24,954 nucleotides of DNA from CAYGZQ01 sp964354375 [NCBI: uncultured Planctomycetota bacterium] (GCA_964354375.1 CAYGZQ010000006.1:1-24954), one strand, 5' to 3'; counted from the stretch's first letter, positions 7,142 to 15,293 are shown. The notes: generated by a model not told the origin, from the sequence alone. A program made the numbers and translations.

Positions 7142-8709
7142 ACATCGCCCAACTGCTGAGAGAACAGGCGTCGCGACTTGGGGACGCGGTCGCGATCATC
7201 GAAAGCCCGCGCGGCGCGGCTCGCCGGACGACATTTGCGGAACTGGACGAATCGGTCGCCGGAGCCGCGGGCTTGCTGCACAACGCTGGGCTTGGTCAAG
7301 GCGATATCACCCTCTTTCTCAGCACGATGTCGACGGAGCTTTATGTCGCGCTCCTCGCCGTTCTCCGCACAGGCGGCGTGGCGATGTTCCTGGATCCCTC
7401 GGCGGGAATGCGGCATGTCGATCAATGCTGCTCGATCCGCGAGCCCCGCGCTTTCATCGCAACCCCCAGGGCACATCTACTGCGGCTTGCGAGCGGAGCT
7501 CTCAGACGCATCCCGACGAAATTCGCGCTGGGCGGGAGCGTCCCGGGCGCAAGGCCCTTCCGGGAATGGAAGCGAGCGACCCCCCTTCAGAAAATAGCGC
7601 AATGCGATGCGGACACGCCGGCTCTCATCACCTTCACGAGCGGCAGCACGGGTATTCCGAAAGCGGCCGTTCGAACTCACGGATTCCTCATCTCCCAGCA
7701 CAAGGTCCTTGAACGGAGCCTTAGCCTTCGCGCAGGACAGATCGATCTGACGACCCTGCCGGTTTTTCTGCTGGCGAATCTCGCGAGCGGCGTGACCAGC
7801 ATCATTCCCGACTGCGACCTCAGGCGTCCGGGTTTCGTCAAGCCCGGCCCGTTGCTTCGGCAGATCGGGGAATTCTCGCCGGAATCGACCGCTGCGTCGC
7901 CCGCGTTTCTGGAGATCATCGCATCGTCCGCAGTTGAGAGCGGCAAACGCCTTGAATCGTTGCGCAGGATTTTCACGGGTGGAGCTCCGGTATTCCCCGG
8001 ACTGCTCGATCTTCTGGCGGAGGCGGCGCCGCAAGCTGAAATCATCGCGGTGTACGGATCGACGGAGGCGGAGCCGATAGCCGAGATTTCGCGCTGCTCC
8101 ATCAGCGCCGAGGATCGGCAGGCGATGACCGCAGGGAGGGGACTGCTCGCCGGGCCGCCGATTCCCGACATCGACCTTCGCATTCTTCGGCACCAGTGGG
8201 GAAATGCGGTCGGACCCTGCACGGCGGCCGAATTTCAGAATGCCTGCATGCCGCCGGAACAGCCGGGCGAGATCGTCGTGCACGGGGATCATGTCATGCG
8301 GGGCTACCTGGACGGTCGGGGCGACGAGGAGACGAAGTTCGAGGTGGACGGCGAGCGGTGGCATCGGACCGCGGATTCCGGCTACATGGATGAACAAGGT
8401 CGCGTCTGGCTGCTCGGACGGTGCGCCGCGCGCATCGCCGACCGTCACGGCCAACTGTATCCGTTTGCGGTGGAGGTTGCCGCGCTCAATTCGAAAGGTG
8501 TGCGTCGCGCAGCGCTACTGGCGCATGACGGGCGACGTCTGCTGGCTTTGGAGCCCAAGCCGTCCGGCGGAACCATCGATGTGGATTCACTGAGGCACGA
8601 CCTGGCCTGGGCGCAGATCGACGAATTCCGGATCCTGAAACGGATTCCCGTCGACAAGCGCCATAACGCGAAGGTCGATTATCCGGCGTTGAAGAAGATT
8701 CTGCAGTAG
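7138..8709 (+). CDS. AMP-forming acyl-CoA/acyl ligase (ANL superfamily)
   Basis: The protein has 523 residues, normal for adenylate-forming ligases. The phosphate-binding loop is FTSGSTGIPKAAV (166-178). The A5 motif is YGSTE (306-310). The A7 region is WHRTADSGYMDEQGRVWLLG (408-427), with D413 the expected ribose-binding Asp. The A10 motif is RIPVDKRHNAKVDY (502-515), with K513 the expected catalytic lysine. The enzyme should activate a carboxylic acid to an acyl-adenylate and pass it to a thiol. The DKRHNAKVDY tail resembles the OleC/long-chain ligase branch more than acetyl-CoA synthetases. It is the last gene of the operon and overlaps the GNAT stop by ATGA. A 20-base palindrome follows its TAG stop directly. 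The specific acid is unknown. Confidence 0.88.
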   Translation: MNIAQLLREQASRLGDAVAIIESPRGAARRTTFAELDESVAGAAGLLHNAGLGQGDITLFLSTMSTELYVALLAVLRTGGVAMFLDPSAGMRHVDQCCSIREPRAFIATPRAHLLRLASGALRRIPTKFALGGSVPGARPFREWKRATPLQKIAQCDADTPALITFTSGSTGIPKAAVRTHGFLISQHKVLERSLSLRAGQIDLTTLPVFLLANLASGVTSIIPDCDLRRPGFVKPGPLLRQIGEFSPESTAASPAFLEIIASSAVESGKRLESLRRIFTGGAPVFPGLLDLLAEAAPQAEIIAVYGSTEAEPIAEISRCSISAEDRQAMTAGRGLLAGPPIPDIDLRILRHQWGNAVGPCTAAEFQNACMPPEQPGEIVVHGDHVMRGYLDGRGDEETKFEVDGERWHRTADSGYMDEQGRVWLLGRCAARIADRHGQLYPFAVEVAALNSKGVRRAALLAHDGRRLLALEPKPSGGTIDVDSLRHDLAWAQIDEFRILKRIPVDKRHNAKVDYPALKKILQ

Positions 8710-8729
8710 GGGCACGGCATGCCGTGCCC
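8710..8729. repeat. Perfect 20-base palindrome between convergent genes
   Basis: Bases 8710-8729 (GGGCACGGCATGCCGTGCCC) are fully self-complementary and begin directly after the ligase stop. The element could fold into a GC-rich hairpin on either strand, but no T-run follows, so it is not a classical intrinsic terminator. I recall very similar GGCACGGCATGCCGTGCC palindromes as dispersed repeats in cyanobacterial and other genomes. That is memory, not a search. Confidence 0.7.
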
Positions 8730-8744
8730 TTCCGGGTCGGGAGC

Positions 8745-8761
8745 TTCGCAGTCTGTCCCCG
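8745..8761 (-). repeat. 17-base dispersed repeat, copy 1
   Basis: The 17 bases TTCGCAGTCTGTCCCCG (+ strand) recur exactly at 10175-10191. On the minus strand the copy lies 5 bases after the stop of the lipoprotein gene. Confidence 0.6.
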
Positions 8762-8766
8762 CTGCG

Positions 8767-10026
8767 TCAATCCGACTTCACCGGCACCGTCCACACATTG
8801 TACGCAGCCAGTTCCGCGTCAGGCACATCGAATCCCGGCGGCTGAGACGAAAAATCCACAGGGAACCTGCTGATCACAGTGAACAGCAACTCCTGATTCG
8901 TCGTCGTAACCGGACTCACAGGGAATAGGGTCATTATGTAAAGCGTCCCGGAATACGGGGGGCTCCATGGCTCGCCGCCCTGAAGAAGGTTGAGCGCCCC
9001 ATCGAACAGTGTCGGTGACTCGACTATCACCGCGCTGATCTGCTCCATCGCTCCGGCCGGGGAAGTGGTTCCCTGCCAGTCGGTTATCGTTACGCTGATA
9101 CTTACAAAGCCTCCAAAATCGGTCGGGCTGTGATAGTACGCCGTGCTCCCGGTATCGAATATATTCACCTGCACCGCTTCCGCACGGTTCGCGGTGATCG
9201 GGAAGTCGTCCGTACCCGCGGGCGGAGTTGTGCCGGGATTCGGCGGCGTCCAGCTTGAGCTCACTGCGTACTTGAATCGATAGTCCGCAGCCTTCTTGGG
9301 CGGGAACTGTATCTCGTACCTCCTCGCGAGGAATCCCGGCTGCAGAGTGTCGAAACTCCCCCTGTCGGTCAGCGCGACATGGGCCGGGTCCCACGGATCG
9401 TCCGGTCCCAGCCCGTTCGCATAGTACTTGAACGGGCTCAGGATGCATGTCGAGCTGAAACCGTGAGGCGCCATCGCGCCCTCCGTGTAGCCGAATATCG
9501 TGTCGCAGGACGTGAACTCGACCATGTTCCACCATCTCGTAAAACCGTCCGCGTTCAGCAGTCGGGCCTCATCCGGCGACGGCCAGTTCACTGACGGATC
9601 GTACGTGCTGGTGTGGCCGCCGCTCGGAGCTATGAAAATCCCCATCACATCGAATCCCCTCAGGTTGGTCGACGGGAACGGGTGCTGGATCCCGACATTG
9701 GCCACAATATATCCCTTGGGCAGATCCGTCTCCGGCTGAAGGTTCACCGTGACATAGTTGTACGGCGTGAACGGCGGCTGCAGAAACTTCGTGGCGTTCG
9801 CCTCGAACATCGCCCCGCGCAAAGGCGCCACCTCAACCAGTCCCGACTCGGCGTCGATTGCGATGTCGTACAGCCCCCACAGTATCTCGCTCGGGCCACC
9901 CATAGCCCTGTTCGAGAGCATCGGGACCGCGGACGAGCCGCTCCCGGGCAGAATGGGCGATCCGTGACCTGTGCACCCCCACGACAGCATGAGAGTCGCC
10001 GCCAGCAGAATCATCGTTGTGCGCAT
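8767..10026 (-). CDS. Predicted lipoprotein sharing the N-terminal domain of the two large lipoproteins upstream
   Basis: The protein has 419 residues. The N-terminus is a signal peptide ending in a lipobox-like SWGC (Cys18), followed by GSPILPGSG, a tail similar to that after the lipobox in the two large paralogs. Shared family landmarks in order are LWGLYDIAID (49-58), HPFPS (115-119), GFDVMGIFIA (124-133), DGFTRWWNMVEF (160-171), GYTEG (179-183), SPFKYYANGLG (197-207) and KYAVSSSW (252-259). After about residue 330 it diverges and lacks the PKD-like and C-terminal domains of the large paralogs. GGAGG stands 9 bases before the ATG, supporting this start. A -35/-10 pair in the upstream gap is only weakly matched. 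I do not recognise a named family. The expected location is membrane-anchored, facing the periplasm or the outside. Confidence 0.8.
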   Translation of the reverse strand: MRTTMILLAATLMLSWGCTGHGSPILPGSGSSAVPMLSNRAMGGPSEILWGLYDIAIDAESGLVEVAPLRGAMFEANATKFLQPPFTPYNYVTVNLQPETDLPKGYIVANVGIQHPFPSTNLRGFDVMGIFIAPSGGHTSTYDPSVNWPSPDEARLLNADGFTRWWNMVEFTSCDTIFGYTEGAMAPHGFSSTCILSPFKYYANGLGPDDPWDPAHVALTDRGSFDTLQPGFLARRYEIQFPPKKAADYRFKYAVSSSWTPPNPGTTPPAGTDDFPITANRAEAVQVNIFDTGSTAYYHSPTDFGGFVSISVTITDWQGTTSPAGAMEQISAVIVESPTLFDGALNLLQGGEPWSPPYSGTLYIMTLFPVSPVTTTNQELLFTVISRFPVDFSSQPPGFDVPDAELAAYNVWTVPVKSD

Positions 10027-10103
10027 CGATCATGTCCTCCGTTGCATTGGTGCCGGAAATGCTACCCCTTGCCGACGTCACACACAAGTTTCGGGGATAC
10101 AAC

Positions 10104-10170
10104 CCGGGTCCGCCGCTTTTCCAAGCGGCATTCCATAGACCGGGTCCGCCGCTTTTCCCAGGCGGCATCC
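10104..10170. repeat. Two copies of a 36-base imperfect tandem repeat with hairpins
   Basis: CGGGTCCGCCGCTTTT occurs at 10105-10120 and again at 10141-10156, a period of 36. Each copy carries an inverted repeat: GCCGCTT/AAGCGGC around a 4-base loop at 10112-10129 in the first, and a 5-bp GCCGC/GCGGC stem at 10148-10166 in the second. The element lies between the sulfatase-like gene and the short lipoprotein gene and resembles a REP/REPIN-type intergenic element. No REP-associated transposase gene is seen in the window. Confidence 0.65.
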
Positions 10171-10174
10171 CCGT

Positions 10175-10191
10175 TTCGCAGTCTGTCCCCG
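10175..10191 (-). repeat. 17-base dispersed repeat, copy 2
   Basis: Exact match to 8745-8761. On the minus strand it lies 8 bases after the stop codon of the sulfatase-like gene, the same relative placement as copy 1. Confidence 0.6.
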
Positions 10192-10199
10192 AATCCAGC

Positions 10200-12677
10200 T
10201 CAATCGTTCAGGTAGCCAAGCGCGCGAAGCTGCTCGATCGTCTCCGGATCCAGCTCAGTCGGAGGCTCTTCGCTAAGCGTTCCGCGCACTCCCCATACGA
10301 TGAGACAATCCGTGGGTGGACCCTGACCCGTGGGCAATGCGGCAGACATCGGAAAATCATCGAGACCGATACTTGCCGAGCCCGACGAGTTCGCGGCATT
10401 GTTGCCGTACGGATAAAATCGGTCGCCGCTGATTCCCCCGTCCACCGTGACGCTTACATCCACACTCCCCGACCCCGGCGATGGCGTAATCACAAGATGT
10501 TTGATCGGGGCAGGAATTATCCCTCCGCCGTGCGGTTTCAAATTGTCGGGCCCAAGAGGTTGATTCACAAAGCTCGAAATGGTGAAAGAAAGAGTGTCGC
10601 CGCTCACTGCGTACGTGTCGCCCGGATCGAACAGGTGGGTCTGAACTCTCTCGATTCCTCCGGGCACCGTTATCTCTCCCGCGAATTCATGATCCCTTTG
10701 CTCATAACCGGTGACCCAGACATGGATTGCAGAAGTCTCCGGACGTATCAGCATCCCAAGAGCCCCCATGAGCGCAGCCCTTTCCTTTGGACTGCCCGCG
10801 CTCGCATCCTTCGTCTCGCCCGGATCGTCCGCAAGATCGTACAAAGCGGATTCTTCCGTCTTGAAGTCCAGGATGCACTTGTAAGGCCCGGCCATGGAGT
10901 ATATGAGACCTGAGTTGTTCAGCGCCTCCTCTCCGAAAATCACTCGGGAACGCTTGCTTCCCCCGTTCACTATGTCCTGAAGAGGGACACCCGCCAGAGA
11001 TGCCGGCTGCGCAATCCCCAGGTACCGAAGGATCGTCGGCAGGATATCAAGGTTGGCGACACCCTCCTCGACCCTCTCATCCGCAGGGAACCCAGGCCCC
11101 TTCACGATCAGCGGGACATGAACCTGTTCTTCGTACTGAGTTTTGCCGTGCTCGAATCCGCCGTGCTCGCTGAATTCCTCACCATGGTCCGAGCAGAAAA
11201 TGATCAACGTGTCCTCAGTCATCCCCTGCTCGTCAAGAAAACCCAGCAGGTCCTGCACCGCCGAGTCGACATTCGCCACCTCACAATCGTACAGGCATCG
11301 CTCATGCTCGATCTCCTCCTGCGATGGCTTCTTTTCTCCAGTGTCCCACACATTCCCCGGATATGAGGTCGGGTATTCCCCGGAGTATTCGGCATCGCAC
11401 AAAAGATCCACGTGCTGCTCAGGTGGTGAATACGGCGTGTGCGGGTCCATCAGATGAATAAAACAGAACCAGTCTCGTCCCATCTCCCCCGACCTGCCTA
11501 TGAACTCCTTTGCCGCCTCAACCTGGATCTGGGCCGTTGGCTCCGCAAGCAACGAGAACCCCTCCATTCCCTGCTGGAAGCCGGATCTCGGGTTGCCGAG
11601 CCACGGCGATGAACAAACGGTATACGTAGCCAGGCCTTCAGGGAGAAGGTACTCTCCAACGGTTGTCAGTTTTCGGGGAATGGACTGGCCCATCTCCGCG
11701 GCAATAGCCTTTGACGGCATCAGGCCGGTTACGATGCTCGCGAATGACGGCAGTGTCCACGGCGCTTGCGAATGCGCCCGCGTGAACAGCGTGCCTTCAT
11801 CGCTCAATACCTGTATGTTCGGAGTCACCTCCGGTCTCCCCCCGAGCGGACTTATCGCATCGGCACGCAGCGTATCTACACCGATCAGCAGAACGTTCCT
11901 GTGCGACTCTCTCTGCGGTATGTATATCGCCGGCTGTCCCCAGACAACCTGAAAGTCCACGCTCCCTGCTTTGGAACCGTCGGCGATAAACCTTATCTCG
12001 CCCTTCGATGGCGCTATCTCAAGCGGCAGGTCGACCGGAAGCCATTCCTGCGTGCATTTGTTGAAGTCCTCCGTCGACAGCTCGTAGATGACGGATGGTT
12101 CGCCTTCGAGCTTGCCGTCCCGACCCGCAGATATATATTCCACCCTCAGCGTCACCTCTCCGGGCGACGGCAGCGCGGGTGCGGATCCCGTCGGCGGAGC
12201 CGACGGCGATTCGGGGGGGACGGGGAAGGCAGTGCCCACCGGCGGAACAGGCGCTCCTCCTGTTCCCGGCCCAGGCATGCCCATTCCGGGAGGCCGCAAT
12301 TCGGAAAACATGGATATGTAGGGCCCTGCGACGATACCGAGTCTGAAACTCAGCCTGTATCCCTCTTTCAGGTCGACCCCGAACCTCAGGATTTTCTCCG
12401 GAGGCACTAACCATCCCTCAACCGATTCATCCCCCAGTTGCACTCTTCCGGGCAGAGGCACCGGATTTCTCGCCGTTGTCTCGTCGCCCACCATTGGTGT
12501 GGACAACAGCAGCGACTGGACGAATCTCGACGGAACAGCGGTTTCCTTGCCCACCGAAGACGGCGGATTGGAAGTGCAGCCGACAATCAGAAGAATTCCG
12601 GGGATCAGCAAGACTGCATGTCTGCAGAAAAAAAGGAATCGATCCCTTGAAACGAAGCTCAGAGTATCTCTTGCCAT
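10200..12677 (-). CDS. Lipid-anchored sulfatase-fold protein (alkaline phosphatase superfamily)
   Basis: The protein has 825 residues. A signal peptide ends in a lipobox LIVGC (Cys34). Residues 128-172 are a Pro/Gly-rich linker. The sulfatase domain runs from about 258 to 640: NVLLIGVDTLRAD (261-273, metal ligand Asp268), APWTLPSFASIVTG (305-318), LMDPHTPY (409-416) and IIFCSDHGEEFSEHG (492-506, Asp497/His498), with a further His at 510. The position where sulfatases carry the formylglycine Cys/Ser (C/S-x-P-x-R) is Thr308, and the Arg is absent. The enzyme may therefore use Thr as nucleophile, like LtaS-type transferases or phosphodiesterases, rather than hydrolyse sulfate esters. A beta-rich region (about 650-800) and the tail QLRALGYL follow; such tails are common in this group. 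No clear Shine-Dalgarno precedes the ATG, but a TATAAT lies 14 bases upstream. The substrate is unknown. Confidence 0.82.
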   Translation of the reverse strand: MARDTLSFVSRDRFLFFCRHAVLLIPGILLIVGCTSNPPSSVGKETAVPSRFVQSLLLSTPMVGDETTARNPVPLPGRVQLGDESVEGWLVPPEKILRFGVDLKEGYRLSFRLGIVAGPYISMFSELRPPGMGMPGPGTGGAPVPPVGTAFPVPPESPSAPPTGSAPALPSPGEVTLRVEYISAGRDGKLEGEPSVIYELSTEDFNKCTQEWLPVDLPLEIAPSKGEIRFIADGSKAGSVDFQVVWGQPAIYIPQRESHRNVLLIGVDTLRADAISPLGGRPEVTPNIQVLSDEGTLFTRAHSQAPWTLPSFASIVTGLMPSKAIAAEMGQSIPRKLTTVGEYLLPEGLATYTVCSSPWLGNPRSGFQQGMEGFSLLAEPTAQIQVEAAKEFIGRSGEMGRDWFCFIHLMDPHTPYSPPEQHVDLLCDAEYSGEYPTSYPGNVWDTGEKKPSQEEIEHERCLYDCEVANVDSAVQDLLGFLDEQGMTEDTLIIFCSDHGEEFSEHGGFEHGKTQYEEQVHVPLIVKGPGFPADERVEEGVANLDILPTILRYLGIAQPASLAGVPLQDIVNGGSKRSRVIFGEEALNNSGLIYSMAGPYKCILDFKTEESALYDLADDPGETKDASAGSPKERAALMGALGMLIRPETSAIHVWVTGYEQRDHEFAGEITVPGGIERVQTHLFDPGDTYAVSGDTLSFTISSFVNQPLGPDNLKPHGGGIIPAPIKHLVITPSPGSGSVDVSVTVDGGISGDRFYPYGNNAANSSGSASIGLDDFPMSAALPTGQGPPTDCLIVWGVRGTLSEEPPTELDPETIEQLRALGYLND

Positions 12678-12691
12678 GGCGTATTGTCTGA

Positions 12692-12697
12692 ATTATA
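12692..12697 (-). promoter_or_regulatory. Possible -10 box for the sulfatase-like gene
   Basis: On the minus strand a perfect TATAAT lies 14 bases before the ATG and downstream of the preceding gene's terminator. The -35 region is poor (TTCGCC at 17-base spacing). If used, the transcript would have a leader of only a few bases, which fits the absence of a ribosome-binding site. Confidence 0.35.
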
Positions 12698-12717
12698 CCC
12701 CCCTGGGCGCTTCAGGC

Positions 12718-12753
12718 GAAATAAAAGAAGACCCCCGCCTTCCGCGAGGGTCT
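12718..12753 (-). terminator. Rho-independent terminator after the 743-residue lipoprotein gene
   Basis: On the minus strand a 10-bp stem (AGACCCTCGC with GCGGGGGTCT, one G-T pair) and a 5-base loop occupy 12729-12753. A T-rich tail (TCTTTTATTT) follows. It lies about 30 bases after the stop. A near-copy follows the paralogous upstream gene. Confidence 0.8.
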
Positions 12754-12782
12754 CTGATAATCCGATCAATGAGACTGGTTCT

Positions 12783-15014
12783 TCAGGGCACCAGGTAGAG
12801 CTTGATCTTGTTGATCTGCCAGCCGGTTCCGCTGAACCCTAGCCATGAGGGACAACTGTTGAAATTGAAGCACAACTGAACGTCGTTCTTGCCCTGTAGA
12901 CTGTTACAGGTCCAGGTGGTGGTTTCGGGACTGCCTACTGCACCCCATTTGTCGCAGAACACTGTGTAGTTCCAGCCACTCCAGGGGTCGCAGCCAAGGT
13001 AGTATGTGCTGTAGAACCCAAGGTTGCCGTAAGGATACGCGTGGTTGAAGTTGAAACCCGAATCGTAACTCAGCCACGAGTCGGAATAGCTGCACGGCGT
13101 CTTGTCGAAGTTGATGCTGGTCCCACTGTCGGTCGTGTAACCGACCATGCCCGAACCACGACTGTAGTAGCCGTAGTAGTCCTGAGTATACCCGGAGTGA
13201 GTGATCTCAAGCTTGAGGCCGCTTCCGCCGCTGGGAATATCAAGCTGCGGAGTGCCCAGGGTCCGGCACATGTCGGCGGGTGAAGTCGCAGTATCACCGT
13301 TCTCATCCCAGACGTCCTGGGCGCCAACGAACGTCCAGTTAGCGGGTCCTGTGGCGAAACCGACCTCTTCCATGTCGCCGTCATCCACAGTGCCGTCGTA
13401 CAGATAAACAATGGCGGTTGCGATGGCTGTGAGCGTCGTGGCCGGGACTTCATCTGTTCCATCACTGACGACACAATCGACATCGTATTCGCCTTCGTCT
13501 TTGGCTCCGAGATCGCCCCAGTCGATATCGATCGTTCCGTCGCCATTGCCCGGATCGTCGCTCAGAAGCTCTGTCGCAGCGTCAACATCGGTTACGGTCC
13601 ACGAGTAGGTCAGCGGATCCCCGTCGACATCGTGTGCGGTCACGGTGTATGTCTCGACCGCAACGATGAGCGGATTATCCTCGCCGTCCACACCGCTGTC
13701 GATTACCGGAGCCGTGTTGTATGGCTCCGATGACACATACAGATCGTAGCGGAAGTACGCGGTCAGAGGCCATTCGCCGGCATTGTTGGGGATGCCGAAC
13801 GGGTTCGTGTAGTCCTCGAACACCGTTCCGTCCGGCTTCCCGCATATGGCCTTGATGACGAACTCGTTCCCTTCGGTGCCCTTGAGATCCGTTACCGGGA
13901 TCTCAACATGGTAGGTGTAGAAATTGTCGCCTTCGCTGATGGGAGTCATCTCAGCCGTGTTGCACACGTACTGGTGGTCCTCGGTGGGCGCTGCATCCTT
14001 GAAAAGGTTCCATGAGACGACGGTGATTGTGTAGTCGTCCATCACGCCCATGTCGTTGACGCTGGAATCCCAGTCGAAGATGCTGACGTCAAGGATCAGG
14101 TCTCCGCCCCAGTGTGCGGGATCCACGTAGTAAACGTCCGGGGTCACGTCGACCTTGCATCCGACCGCCTCGGGAGCGTTGGCCGGATGGGTCTCCTCAT
14201 CAACCCAGTTGGCCACGACTGCATAGGCAAACTTGACCCCCTTGCTGCTCGGGAAGCGCAGGTAATAGTTCCTCGTGTTCTTGATTCCCGCGCTGAACAC
14301 GCCGTCGGTTGTCCCGCCGGTAAGGAACTCCCAGCGGTCATCCTCGGCACCCAGGCCGTCCGCGAAGTACTTGTAGGGATTAACCGTAGCGGTCGGGATG
14401 TATCCCTTCGAGGCGAATATCCCCGGTGTGTACCCGACCACGCCCGGAGTCACGAACTCCGTCGGGTTCCACCATCGGGTGTATCCGTCCGGGGAGCCGA
14501 CCGTATGCCCGTGACCAGGGACATCGTAGTCCTTCATGAACTGATCGGTGCCCGGCTTCGAGAGAAGCGACCAGCAGCACAGGGCGTAGCACGTTATCAT
14601 GTCCTGCGTGCCGTCGGCGATGAAAATCCCTCGCACGTCGTACCCGTCGTACTGATGCATCCCGGGAAACGGATGCGTAATGCTCACATCAAGGTCAACG
14701 TCGATGAAACCCACGCCCGCAGGCGTATCGTTGATCTGGAACCCGAGATTGGCAGGCTTGCCGTTAAGGAACGTAACGACATTCGCAGCGAACATCACAT
14801 CGCGGTTCACCAACGCTTCGACCGTCTGATTCTCGACGTCTATATAGACATCGTAGTACCCCCAGAGATGTGTCTGGCCCTGTCCGACATGGCTTGCTGA
14901 CCCGGTGAGTCCCGGGTCCGTGGCCGGCGCCGCCGGACTTCCGCCGCCACTAGAGCAGCCCACCGCGACAAACATCAGAAGCAATGCCGCGAGGAGCACT
15001 GTCCATCGATTCAT
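12783..15014 (-). CDS. Large predicted lipoprotein with Ig/PKD-like middle and conserved C-terminal domain (paralog B)
   Basis: The protein has 743 residues. The signal peptide ends in a lipobox VAVGC (Cys20), then SSGGGSP. The N-terminal family domain (about 47-320) has HLWGYYDVYID (49-59), HPFPG (114-118), GYDVRGIF (124-131), DGYTRWWNPTEF (176-187), NPYKYFADGLGA (212-223) and NTRNYYLRFP (246-255). Residues 433-533 look like a cadherin/PKD-type Ig-fold (DVDGDPLTYSWTV, 462-474). The last 205 residues or so, from VYLYDGTVDDGDMEE (536-550), form a Trp-, Tyr- and Cys-rich domain shared with the paralog upstream. AAGGAGG lies 6 bases before the ATG, a strong ribosome site that fixes the start. 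A good promoter lies about 100 bases upstream and a terminator follows, so it is probably its own transcript. The function is unknown; surface binding or adhesion is a guess. Confidence 0.82.
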   Translation of the reverse strand: MNRWTVLLAALLLMFVAVGCSSGGGSPAAPATDPGLTGSASHVGQGQTHLWGYYDVYIDVENQTVEALVNRDVMFAANVVTFLNGKPANLGFQINDTPAGVGFIDVDLDVSITHPFPGMHQYDGYDVRGIFIADGTQDMITCYALCCWSLLSKPGTDQFMKDYDVPGHGHTVGSPDGYTRWWNPTEFVTPGVVGYTPGIFASKGYIPTATVNPYKYFADGLGAEDDRWEFLTGGTTDGVFSAGIKNTRNYYLRFPSSKGVKFAYAVVANWVDEETHPANAPEAVGCKVDVTPDVYYVDPAHWGGDLILDVSIFDWDSSVNDMGVMDDYTITVVSWNLFKDAAPTEDHQYVCNTAEMTPISEGDNFYTYHVEIPVTDLKGTEGNEFVIKAICGKPDGTVFEDYTNPFGIPNNAGEWPLTAYFRYDLYVSSEPYNTAPVIDSGVDGEDNPLIVAVETYTVTAHDVDGDPLTYSWTVTDVDAATELLSDDPGNGDGTIDIDWGDLGAKDEGEYDVDCVVSDGTDEVPATTLTAIATAIVYLYDGTVDDGDMEEVGFATGPANWTFVGAQDVWDENGDTATSPADMCRTLGTPQLDIPSGGSGLKLEITHSGYTQDYYGYYSRGSGMVGYTTDSGTSINFDKTPCSYSDSWLSYDSGFNFNHAYPYGNLGFYSTYYLGCDPWSGWNYTVFCDKWGAVGSPETTTWTCNSLQGKNDVQLCFNFNSCPSWLGFSGTGWQINKIKLYLVP

Positions 15015-15111
15015 AGAAAGCCTCCTTGTTTATCAAAGCGCTATTGCGAGTTCGTTCCGCCTGAAGGATTAATACAAAAACACCATCATCAACCAGAATT
15101 GCCCCTATATA

Positions 15112-15140
15112 ATTTTATCAACGAAAACGCCGGTTGTAAA
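15112..15140 (-). promoter_or_regulatory. Sigma70-type promoter for paralog B
   Basis: On the minus strand TTTACA (15135-15140) and TAAAAT (15112-15117) are separated by exactly 17 bases, each one mismatch from consensus. Transcription would start near 15105, leaving a leader of about 90 bases before the ATG at 15014. It sits downstream of the upstream gene's terminator. Confidence 0.55.
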
Positions 15141-15230
15141 CACCCCAGTTGGTCTTTCCGGGTATTCTGCGTTCTCCTGACCGAGTAAAGACAGCCAGCC
15201 TGCCGGAATCATCCTCAGCGCACCTGCGAC

Positions 15231-15264
15231 AAAAATGAAGACCCCCGCTTTGCATCGAGGGTCT
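15231..15264 (-). terminator. Rho-independent terminator after paralog A
   Basis: On the minus strand a 9-bp stem (AGACCCTCG with CGGGGGTCT, one G-T pair) and an 8-base loop occupy 15239-15264, followed by a tail TCATTTTTG. It matches the terminator at 12718-12753 in stem sequence, which suggests gene and terminator were duplicated together. Confidence 0.8.
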
Positions 15265-15293
15265 CCGTAAATCTGACCACAAAGGTAGGTCTG

